Below are positions 1 through 8,690 of a stretch of DNA of 64,000 bases, piece by piece. The number at the start of each line of letters is the position of its first letter. Within the stretch, counting starts at the first letter, position 1. A model generated the notes under the pieces. It was given only the letters and a program-made list of their open reading frames with translations. It searched no databases and had not been told where the DNA came from. Location of the stretch: positions 2,028,001-2,092,000 of the forward strand of contig CANJKZ010001237.1 of the NCBI GenBank assembly GCA_947471745.1, given 5' to 3'. The position numbers and the translations under genes were made by a program. The DNA is from Closterium sp. Naga37s-1 (taxonomy: Eukaryota; Streptophyta; Zygnematophyceae; Desmidiales; Closteriaceae).

Positions 1-2
1 TA

Positions 3-1431
3 CGGTCAGACCACAGATCACTACAGTACCTCCGCGCACAGCCCCACCTCAACCCACGACAGATCCGCTGGCTCGATTTCCTCGAGTCAAATTTCCACTA
101 CACGGTCACCTATAAAAAGGGAGCATCGAACATTGCCGACGCACTGACCCGCCCAACTGCCCAGATCCACGCCATACTACTCGCACAGACCAGCCCGCTA
201 CTGACAGGCCTATTTACCCACGGGTATCAGACAGACCCCTTCTTTACTGGAGGCAACTCGCAGCAGTTCGCAGCAGCAAAAGGGGTGTACTACGTAAAAG
301 CCGGCACCGACCGCATCTGGGTACCGGGCTACACTTTACTAAGGGAACTATTACTACAGGAGGCACACAACGGGGTTACCTCAGGACATTTCGGGGTAGA
401 AAAAACACGGCAGCAGCTGCAACGGTATTACTACTGGCCCGAGATGCTGACCGACGTGCAACGACACGTGGCATCGTGTCCCACCTGCCAGCTCATGAAA
501 TCGTCACGACAACGACCGGCAGGACAGTTGCAGCCGATACCACCCCCAGAGCGTGCGTGGCAGCAGGTGACGATGGATTTTGTCACGGGGTTACCGGCTG
601 GAGCAAGTGGGAACGACGCGATCCTGGTCGTCGTCGATCGGCTGACGAAGATGGCACACTTCGCAGCCTGCAAGAAATCAATCACAGCCGAAGAAACAGG
701 CAGCCTCTTCATCTCCACCGTCGTCCAACTGCACGGGATACCAGCATCAATTATCAGCGACCGCGACACGAAATTCACCAGCAACTTCTGGCGAAACCTG
801 TGGCAGCAGTTCGGCACGCGACTACAGTTCAGTTCATCATACCACCCCGAAACCGACGGACAGACAGAACGGACAAATCAGACCATGGAACAGCTCATCC
901 GAGCCACGTGCGACGACCCGACCACGTGGGAACAGCAACTGCCACTCATCGAGTTCGCGTACAACAACTCGCCATCTGCCACGACCCAACAGTCACCGTT
1001 TTTCCTGAACTACGGACAAGTCCCCACAGTACCCATGACCCCGAATCCCGACAACACAGTCCCACGCGCGCAACAGTTTGCAGAAATACTGCAAGCAACA
1101 CGGACCCGAGCAGCAGAAGCAATAAAAAAATCAAACGTCATAGCTAAGCGCAACGCCGACCGACACCGCCGCCCCGTCACTTACCAACCAGACGACCTGG
1201 TATTACTCGACACTCAAAATCTCCGCCTACCCATCACCCCAAAACTCCGCCCCCGATGTTGCGGGCCATTTCGCATCAGCCACATGATCACACCCGTCAC
1301 CGCCCACCTCCTCCTCCCTGCTGACTGGTACGTCAGCCCGTCATTCCACGTCAGCCTGCTTTGCCCATGCGTACCATCCACCAGCCAACTGCCTCGCAAC
1401 CGCCCCGCCAGCATGACACGACCACCGACAG
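3..1431 (+). CDS. Ty3/gypsy Pol fragment: RNase H tail and integrase
   Basis: The frame is open from base 3; the first ATG in it (285) is internal. It begins inside the RNase H end (DHRSLQYL, then a KKGASNIADALTR motif). Next is the integrase HHCC zinc finger (EAHNG, SGHFG, SCPTCQLMK). The D,D-E catalytic core follows, with Asp in TMDFVTGLP, Asp in ISDRDTKF and Glu in TDGQTER. The C-terminal GPY/F-like segment (CCGPFRISH, PSFHVSLLCPC) is present. The frame then runs into the nested copia LTR at 1437; codons after that (to 1607) belong to the insertion, not to integrase. The rest of the protein resumes at 8009 with a chromodomain. Confidence 0.88.
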
Positions 1432-1436
1432 AGCCA
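1432..1436. repeat. Target site duplication AGCCA (left)
   Basis: AGCCA directly precedes the copia terminus TGTCAAAAC and is repeated at 8004-8008 directly after the 3' LTR terminus. Five-base duplications are normal for Ty1/copia integrase. Confidence 0.85.
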
Positions 1437-1451
1437 TGTCAAAACATAGAG
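1437..1451 (+). repeat. Truncated 5' LTR of the nested copia (15 bp)
   Basis: TGTCAAAACATAGAG is identical to the first 15 bp of the 3' LTR at 7862. The two sequences diverge at once after this, so the remaining ~127 bp of the 5' LTR have been deleted. Confidence 0.8.
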
Positions 1452-2388
1452 CTGCCCCGCGCGCACCTGTTGCGCGCCCCTGGTTTGCACGCCCACAGCC
1501 CACGCGCGCCTACTGCTACTACGCGCCGCCCAGCCCGAGCTGTCCCTGCTGCTGCTACTGACGCTACTGCTGCTACAGCTAGCGCTACTCACTGCTGCTG
1601 CTACTGAAGCTAGTGCTGCTACAGCTAGTGCTACTCCTGCTGCTGCTACTACGGCACTTGCTACAGCTGCTACTGACGCTACTGCTGCTACAGCTAGCGC
1701 TACTCACTGCTGCTGCTGCTGAAGCTCCTGCTGCTACAGCTAGTGCTACTGCTGCTGCTGCTGCTAGTACGGCACTTGCTACTGCTGCTGCTGCTTCGCT
1801 GCTGCGCCTGAACTGCTGCTGCAGTGCTGCTGCCGCCTGCACTGCCATGCTACTGCTGCTGCTACTTGCTGCAGCTGCTCCTCCTTGCTGCTGCTGCTGC
1901 TGCTGCTACTTGCTGCAGCTGCTCCTCCTTGCTGCTGCTACTTGCTGCAGCTGCTCCTCCTTGCTACTGCTGCTGCTACTTGCTGCAGCTGCTCCTCCTT
2001 GCTGCTGCTGCTGCTGCTACTTGCCGCTGCTGCTCCACCACTGAGCCCGAACCGCGCCGCCCTGTCCGAGCCGCGCCGCCCAACCTGAGCTGTCACTGCT
2101 GCTGCTGCTGCACCTACTGCTGCTACAGCTAGTGCTACTCGGTCTACTGCTGCTGCTGCTGCTGCTGCCCGAGCCGCCCTACTACTGCTGCTGCTGGAGG
2201 GAGTACTGCTGGGAGTGGTGGAGGTGCGGCCTCCCAGCCCCACCGAACCGCCCTGCTACTGTTACTACTGCTGCTGCTGCTACTTGTGCTACTGGGAGTG
2301 GAGGAGGTGCTGCTGGGAGTGCAGGAGGTGCTGCTGGCGCTGTAGGAGCTGGAGGTGCTGGAACTACTCCTGACAGTCACTGTCTGTC
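1452..2388 (+). repeat. GCT/ACT trinucleotide-rich low-complexity tract in copia leader and gag remnant
   Basis: The first ~90 bases are GC-rich (GCGCGC words), like the leader of the intact copia around 37950-38200. From about 1540 to 2370 the sequence is a degenerate array of GCTGCTACT-type words with interspersed CTGCAGCTGCTCCTCCTTG blocks. Short frames here give Ala, Leu or Cys runs and are not credible proteins. It occupies the place where gag would be. Confidence 0.75.
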
Positions 2389-4056
2389 ATGGCCACTTCC
2401 GCGGCAGTTGCTGCGGCCAGGGGTGGACAGCAGCAGGCACTGCTTCTCCCGGACGACCCCACCCCTCGGCAGCTTCGTGAGTGGGTTATTCAGCGAGGTC
2501 GTCCTGGTGGTGGAGGTTATTGTTCTGTTAGGACCGCTGCTCCAGGTGTTAGTGAGTCTGCTGCCACTCCAGGTGCTAGTGAGTCTGCTGCCGCTCCAGG
2601 TGCTAGTGAGTATGCTGCAGCTCTAGGTGCCCGTGAGTCTACCGACGCTCTAGGTGCTAGTGCGTCTACTACCACAGGTCCTGCCTCAGCTGAGGTCTTG
2701 CACACTTTCACGCTTGACTCAGGCGCGTCACGTTGCTTCTTCCGTGATTGCACCACAGTCACACCACTCACAGCACCTGTCCCAGTCTCACTGGCTGACC
2801 CCTCTGGGGGCCCAGTGGTTGCGAGAGCCTCCACGGTCCTCCCTTGTCCAGCAGTCCCCTCCGGCTCTTTGTCAGGTCTCCACCTCCCCACGTTCTCGAC
2901 GAACTTGGTGAGCAACGCTGCCATTCAGGATGTCTGGGTTGATACCTTTATTCCTGGAGGGCAGCGTGTGGCGATCTGTACGTGCTCCCGGACTGGCCGT
3001 CACCTGGCTACGTTCACTCGACAGCCTGGGTCTAGTCTGTAGACACTGACCACTGCGTCTGCACAGGTGGCTGAGTCAAGTCAGGTAGCTGTGTTGAGTC
3101 GAGCGTCTGCGTCAGGGCAGTTAGCTGCGTCTTGCTCGTGCAGAGTACTCACGCACGAGACTCAGCGCTGGCACCACCGTCTTGGTCACCACTCCCTGCA
3201 GCGTCTGCGCAGCATGCACTCCCGGCTCCTGGTCTCTTGCCTCTCTGAGACCCTGCCCCCCCTCTCGCGCTCACTTGCGCCGCCGTGCCTTCCTTGCGTC
3301 GAGGGGCGGCAGCGCGCCGCTCCTCATTCCTCCGAGTTTCCTCCGACCACTGCTCCTCTGCAGACTCTCTACCTGGACGTGTGGGGCCCGGCCCCCGTCG
3401 GTGGGACGGACCAGGAGCGCTACTTCCTGCTGGTTGTTGACGACTACACACGCTACACCACAGTCTTCCCCTTGCGTCGCAAGGCGGACGTCAGCGGTGT
3501 TTTGATCCCCTGGATCCGTGCTACTCGTCTCCAACTACATGAGCGCTTTCAGCAGGACTTCCCAGTCCTGCGTCTGCACTCTGACAGGGGTGGTGAGTTC
3601 TCTTCTGGCGTCCTTGAGACATTCTGCCAGGATGAGGGCATCGCCCAGTCGTTCACGCTTCCGGCCTCTCCGCAGCAAAATGGGATTGCTGAGCGTCGCA
3701 TTGGCCTGATCATGGAGGTTGCTCGTACCTCCATGATCCATGCGGCTGCTCCCCATTTCCTGTGGCCGTTTGCGGTCCGATACGCCGCGCATCAGCTCAA
3801 CCTCTGGCCCCGTGTCTGTGCTCCAGAGACCTCGCCCACACTTCGTTGGACGGGACAGCCTGGTGATGTGTCGTCGTTTCGGGTCTGGGGCGCGCTCTCC
3901 CTTGTTCGCGATACCAAAGCGAGCAAGCTCTCTCCTCGCACTCTCCGCTGTGTCTTCCTGGGCTTCCCCACCGACGCTCCACCCTGGCAGTTCTACCACC
4001 CTGCCTCGCGTCGTGTTCTGTCCTCTCAGGACGTCACCTTCGACGAGTCGGTCTAA
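2389..4056 (+). pseudogene. Copia pol remnant: protease, GAG-pre-integrase and integrase with a premature stop
   Basis: One frame reads 2389-3042 and 3067-4056, separated by an in-frame TAG at 3040-3042 where the intact copia has Tyr. The protease motif LDSGASRCFF is at about codon 113. After the stop come the pre-integrase zinc-binding motif (HHRLGHHSL ... CLPCVEGRQ) and integrase with catalytic Asp in LDVWGP, Asp in HSDRGGEFSS and Glu in NGIAER. It ends at a TAA at 4054-4056 where the intact element continues DESVPFYHLF; homology resumes in another frame. Gag is essentially absent. Nonfunctional as one polyprotein. Confidence 0.85.
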
Positions 4057-4169
4057 TACTACCGACTTCACCCGCACGCGTCCCACTCGGTCCCCCTTGC
4101 ACCCCTCTTCCTGGTACCAGCCCCCCCTCGGTAGACCCTCTTCCCTCACAGGGTCCTGCTCCCTCAGGT

Positions 4170-7100
4170 GTGTCCCAGGTAGACCCACCCCCCTTGGATG
4201 AGCCAGTTGAGATCTCTTCTGACTCCTCTGACTCACCTGAGGGGGGTGACGCCGTCGCCGACGACACGGCGACCACTCGCCACACTCCTCGCTTGACGAC
4301 CCCCCCGGGTTTCCCGCCACGGCCGTCTTCGCCGCCTCCGCAGCCTGCTGCTGTGGACTCTGGAGCTAGGACTACTGGAGATGGGGCTGGGGGTGGTGAG
4401 TCTGGGGGTGCCCGCTCTCCTTGTCTGGCTACCCCCCCCGGGTTCCCACCTCTGCCGTCTTCGCCGCCTCTGCAGCCTACTGCTGTGGACACTGGAGCAG
4501 AGACTGAGGGTGCTGGGACTGAGGGTACTGAGCCTGAGGGTGCTGAAACTGAGGGTGCTGAGACTGAGGGTGCTGGGACTGAGGGTGCTGAGCCTGAGGG
4601 TCCTGGGACTGAGGGTACTGAGACTTTGGGTGCTGACTCTGGGGGAGCTGAGAGTTCGGGTGCTGACTCTGGGGGTGCTGCGAGTCCTTCTGGAGGTCCT
4701 GGAGCTGGAGGTGCTGGAGCTACTAGGCCTGTAGGTCCTACTGGAGGTACTAGAGGTACTACTGGTGCTGGAGGTCCTGGAGCTGCTGCTGGTACTGGAG
4801 GTGCTGGAGCTGGAGGTACTACAGGTGCTTCTGGAGTTGGAGGTGCTAGAGCTACCACTACTGGAGGTACTGGAGCTGGACAGCCACCGCAGCCTGCTCT
4901 ACTTGAGACGCTCTCGCCGCAGGCGATTCGTGCATGGGTCGTTCTGCGAGGCAGTCCTGGTGGTGGAGGGTACGGTCCTGCTGGTGCTGGAGCTACTAGT
5001 CCAGGAGGTGCTGCTGGTGCTGGAGGTGCTGGAGGTACTGGAGCTGGTGGCACTGGAGGTGCTGGTGCTACTGGTGCTGGAGCTGCGGGATCTGCTGACC
5101 CTGGAGTTGCTGGTACTGCTGGTGCTGGAGGCGTTGGAGCTAGAGGCACTAGAGGTGCTGGAGGTACTACTGGTGCTCGAGGTGCTGGCGCTGTCGGAGC
5201 TCGTGGTGCTGGAGGTGCTGGTACTACTGGTGCTGGAGGTGTTGCTGGGGGTACTGGAGGAGCTGCTCGTGCTGGAGGTACGGGAGCTACTGGTGCTCTT
5301 CGCCACCTTCTCAGTCTTCCGCCAGGTGCTACTGGCTTCCTTGTGGCTGGTACTACTCCTCCGTTGCTGTGTCCTCCAGCGGACCAGTCACAGCCACCGC
5401 TGCTACCACACTCCCCACTGCCTGCTCCTGCTCCTTACACTGCGGTGTCAGAGTCCCTGACTGAGCGTCGAGAGCCTGAGACTCGTGCTTCCACCCCTGA
5501 GCGTCGAGAGCCTGAGTCTAGCTTTGACCTTGAGCCTGAGCCTAGAGCTGCTGTCCGTGCTCGTGTTCCTCGTGTTCGTCGTCCGCGTGCTCCGGCTGTC
5601 CCCGGCACTCACGATATGACACTCCGTCCTTCCTCTGTTCCTCAGCGTGTTGTACTACCGTTACCTCCTGCGTCCTCTCTGCCTCGCGTTGCTGACCCTC
5701 CGTCTGACCTTGCTCGTGCGTCCAGTCCGACGGTTACTCGCCTTCTTGCTACGGTTGTGACGGACCCTACGTTCTCGTCTCCTGCTGCGTCTGCCCTAGT
5801 AGCTGAGCTCGTTGACTTTGTTGCTGTGTACCGCCTAGACTACCTTGCGAGTCTTGTCTCTGACCCTGTCCCTGCCTGTCCTCCGTCCGTCGGGGGTGAG
5901 ACTGCTCTTGGCTGTACTGCCCTTGGCTGTGACGTTCTTGAGGACAGACAGGAGGAGCTGGAGTGCCTTGCTGCCGCTTCACCCCATCACGCGACCATAC
6001 TGCTTGCCCCTGAGGGAGACCCGGATGCACTTGACATCCCCACCCCGCGCTCCTACAGGGAGGCGATTTCGGGTAAGTACTCCTCTCAGTGGCAGACAGC
6101 CATGGACGCAGAGATGGCTTCCTGGAAGTCCACAGGCACCTACGTCGACGAGGTTCCCCCACCTGGGGCGAACATCGTCAGTGGCATGTGGATTTTCAGG
6201 GTGAAGCGGCCGCCGGGTTCTCCGCCTGCCTTCAAGGCACGTTACGTTGCTCGAGGCTTCAGTCAGCGTGAGGGGGTCGACTTCTTTCAGACCTTCTCCC
6301 CCACCCCGAAGATGACCACTCTTCGGGTGTTGCTACACGTTGCAGCTCAGCGTGACTACGAGCTGCACTCCCTCCACTTCTTGACAGCTTTCTTGCAGGG
6401 TAGCCTTCACGAGGCCATCTGGTTGCGCCGTCCACAGGGCTTCACTGGGTCGTTTCCTGAGGGTTCCCAGTGGAGCCTACGGCGACCAGTGTACGGCCTG
6501 CGTCAGGCGCCCCGTGAGTGGCACGACACACGGAGGACGACACTTGCGGCTCTTGGGTTTGCTCCTTCGACTGCTGACCCGTCGCTGTTTCTACGCACCG
6601 ACACTACTCTGCCGCCGTTCTACATCCTCGTGTACGTCGACGACTTGGTTTTTGCTACTGCTGATACTGAGGCACTGACCCTATTGAAGGCGGAGCTGCA
6701 GGAGAGACACACCTGCACTGACCTGGGTGAGCTGCGGAGCTACCTTGGCTTGCAGATCACCCGGGACAGACCACGGCACACCATCACCCTCACTCAGTCA
6801 CACATGGTGCACCAGGTCCTTCAGCGCTCCGGCTTCACGTACTCCTCGCCACAGCCCACTCCTCTGGCTACCGGCCACTCGCTCTCAGCTCCACCTTCGG
6901 ACGAGTCCGTAGAGCCGAGTGGTCCGTACCCAGAGCTTGTGGGCTGCCTCATGTACCTGATGACGTGCACACGACCTGACCTCGCGTACCCTCTCAGCCT
7001 TCTGGCTCGCTACGTGGCACCCGGTAGGCACCGAAAGGTGCACTTTGATGTTGCGAAGAGGGTACTGCGTTACTTGTGCAGCACATCGGGCATGGGGCTC

Positions 7101-7616
7101 GTGCTTGGAGGACGGGGTTCGGTGGTCCTCACAGGACACTCTGACGCTTCTTGGGCCGACGACCAGGCGACTCAACGTTCGTCACAGGGCTACACCTTCA
7201 GTCTTGGCGCTGGTTCTGTCTCGTGGAGGTCCACTCGTTCTTCTTCTGTGCTTGGTTCCAGTTGTGAGGCCGAGATCTACGCTGGGGCCATGGCTGCACA
7301 GGAGCTCCGCTGGCTGACCTACCTGCTGACCGACTTGGGGGAGCAGCCTCGTTCTCCTCCAGTTCTGTACGTCGACAACAAGGCAATGCTTGCCTTGCGT
7401 CGCGAGCAGAGACTGGAGCACAGAACGAAGCACATTGCTCTGCGCTACTTTCTTGCGCGTGAGCTGCAACAGCGTGGTCAGCTGCGCCTTGCTTTCGTGG
7501 CCTCTCGGGCCAACACTGCTGATGTCTTCACCAAGGCCCTTGGGGCTGGTGATCATCAGCCTTTCTGCACTGCTCTTGGACTTGTGCCCACTCTGCCTCA
7601 CCTGCTGGTTGCTTGA
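4170..7616 (+). pseudogene. Copia pol remnant: Gly/Ala/Thr-rich linker, reverse transcriptase and RNase H
   Basis: An 1148-codon frame, shifted relative to the integrase part; matching linker sequence begins upstream (4080-4170), so the ATG is only the first Met after the frameshift. Residues 1-370 are low complexity (GTEGTEPEGAE- and GAGGTGAGG-type repeats). RT follows from about residue 650 (KARYVARGFSQREG) with YVDD intact. RT motif A reads LHFLTAF where the intact element has LDFSTAF, so the first catalytic Asp is replaced by His. RNase H has SDASW, EAEIYA and VDNKA. Probably catalytically dead although the frame is long. Confidence 0.85.
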
Positions 7617-7861
7617 CTTGCTCTTGTTGTACACTGCTCTATATCTTTATACCTGCATGTTTACTCTTGCTAGGTTGTGATCGGTGTACTGCCTTGCTAT
7701 TATAAATCTGCATGTGAACTGGCCTTTTGGCCGCCTGCTTGTGCTCATATTGTGTGGTGTCCTTGAGATCCACCCTGGGCTTTGCCTTGCTTGTTCTCTT
7801 GCTTGACTGGTCTTGTGACCACTGTTAGGTTTGGTTATCCCCTACTTCACCTATGGGGGTG
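7617..7861 (+). other. 3' untranslated region and polypurine tract of the nested copia
   Basis: This stretch has no coding frame and resembles the region between the gag-pol stop and 3' LTR of the intact copia (31388-31626, minus). It ends in TATGGGGGTG directly before the LTR, the position of the polypurine tract; the intact element has the same motif. Confidence 0.65.
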
Positions 7862-8003
7862 TGTCAAAACATAGAGTTATGTCTATTTCACTCTAGGTTG
7901 TGTAGGGGTCATCCCTTAGAGGGTACAACCCAATTCTCTCGATACTCTTGTACCCTCCCTCCCTTACCTAATCACCATTCTCACCTAGCTCCTAGCGTTA
8001 ACA
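7862..8003 (+). repeat. 3' LTR of the nested copia (142 bp)
   Basis: Starts TGTCAAAAC and ends GCGTTAACA (TG...CA), flanked by the polypurine tract on one side and the AGCCA target duplication on the other. Its length and word order resemble the 145-bp LTRs of the copia at 31243-38470, so the two belong to related families with unusually short LTRs. Confidence 0.85.
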
Positions 8004-8008
8004 AGCCA
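8004..8008. repeat. Target site duplication AGCCA (right)
   Basis: Second copy of the AGCCA that precedes the insertion at 1432-1436; gypsy coding sequence resumes here. Confidence 0.85.
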
Positions 8009-8206
8009 ATCATCACGCCCGAAAAAATATTGAGCCACCGAATACGTGACCCACGGGGAGCCCGCAGGATCGAATTTCTGATCCGCTGGAAAGACCGCAC
8101 GCCCACCGAAGACAACTGGGTCCCCCTGGATAGAATTGAGAATCACCCTGTCCTGACTGAGTATCTGCGTAGCCGGAACTTTCAAGATGTACACGCGCTC
8201 TCGTAA
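8009..8206 (+). CDS. Ty3/gypsy Pol C-terminus: chromodomain
   Basis: The residues read ITPEKILSHRIRDPRGARRI, then EFLIRWKDR, then TEDNWVPLDRI, ending at a TAA (8204-8206). This is the chromodomain pattern: a first beta strand, the FLIRWK strand and the aromatic ENW position. In chromoviruses this domain follows integrase and steers integration to chromatin marks. It is the 3' continuation of the frame broken at 1431; open sequence before 8004 is copia LTR. Confidence 0.8.
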   Translation: MITPEKILSHRIRDPRGARRIEFLIRWKDRTPTEDNWVPLDRIENHPVLTEYLRSRNFQDVHALS

Positions 8207-8233
8207 GAGGGGCCTCCTTGGGGAGGGGGGTAG

Positions 8234-8586
8234 TGTAAGGAAAATTCCTTTTCCTTACTTCGCGTCCCTGCTTACCGCGTACATGCATGTTCCCGCCATC
8301 GGCACCCATCCGTGAACGTTACCCGCTCGCGACATTCGCCTCGACCACGACTCCCGCCACTGTTCACGATGCAACCCAACCTCACGGTTCGGTTGGTAAC
8401 CCGCGCTCCGGACCTCCGCCTCGACAATTCCCAACCTCGGCGCTAGGCCCGTAGCGCACCCCAATTTCCCGCATTACCGTTACCACGCTAGCTTCGCTAT
8501 ATAACTTCGCTCATGCTTTTCGCTCAACTGTATTGTTTGCTTCGATAGTGCAATTCTCGCTCGCTCATTCAATTGCACTCGTAACA
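8234..8586 (+). repeat. Putative 3' LTR of the gypsy element
   Basis: A purine-rich tract (GGGGAGGGGGGTAG) ends at 8233, directly followed by TGTAAGGAAAATTCC. The proposed end is CTCGTAACA at 8586, giving TG...CA termini. A TATA-like TATATAA sits at 8499. The 5' LTR is outside the window, so the right boundary cannot be verified. Confidence 0.5.
8499..8505 (+). promoter_or_regulatory. TATA-like box in the gypsy LTR
   Basis: TATATAA about 190 bp upstream of the bS21 ATG and inside the putative LTR. It would be the element's own promoter and could also drive the downstream gene. Motif only. Confidence 0.35.
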
Positions 8587-8690
8587 CTAAGCATAGTATT
8601 ACGTGTAACTGGAACGGATCAGTGCAACTTCATTCAAGCAAGAACATAGCACCCGTTTGTTCCTTGATCGCGTGGCAGGTGACAGGACTC

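Larger units (their letters stand above)
1437..8003 (+). mobile_element. Decayed Ty1/copia element nested in the gypsy element
   Basis: The insertion is bounded by TGTCAAAACATAGAG at 1437 and an LTR ending GTTAACA at 8003, and flanked by the 5-bp target duplication AGCCA (1432-1436 and 8004-8008). Only the first 15 bp of the 5' LTR remain, and most of gag is missing, so a deletion has fused the LTR start to internal sequence. Protease, integrase, RT and RNase H remain but are broken by a stop codon, a frameshift and a lost RT catalytic Asp. Same orientation as the gypsy host and related to the intact copia at 31243-38470. Confidence 0.9.
1..8586 (+). mobile_element. Ty3/gypsy chromodomain retrotransposon, 3' part, interrupted by a nested copia element
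   Basis: The left edge is cut by the window, so the 5' LTR, gag, protease and most of the reverse transcriptase lie outside. Visible in order are the RNase H tail, integrase, a copia insertion (1437-8003), the chromodomain and a putative 3' LTR. Order RT-RNaseH-integrase-chromodomain defines the chromovirus branch of Ty3/gypsy. Without the copia the integrase tail runs in frame into the chromodomain, so the host element looks coding-competent over the visible part. It ends about 104 bp upstream of the start codon of the bS21-like gene. Confidence 0.85.

Noticed and set aside
1585-2243. Leu-, Cys-, Ala- and Ser-run frames over the GCT-rich tract
   Set aside because: Trinucleotide-repeat translations in several frames without domain content.
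4034-5149. Pro/Ala-rich 371-codon minus-strand frame
   Set aside because: Antisense of the Gly/Ala/Thr-rich copia linker.
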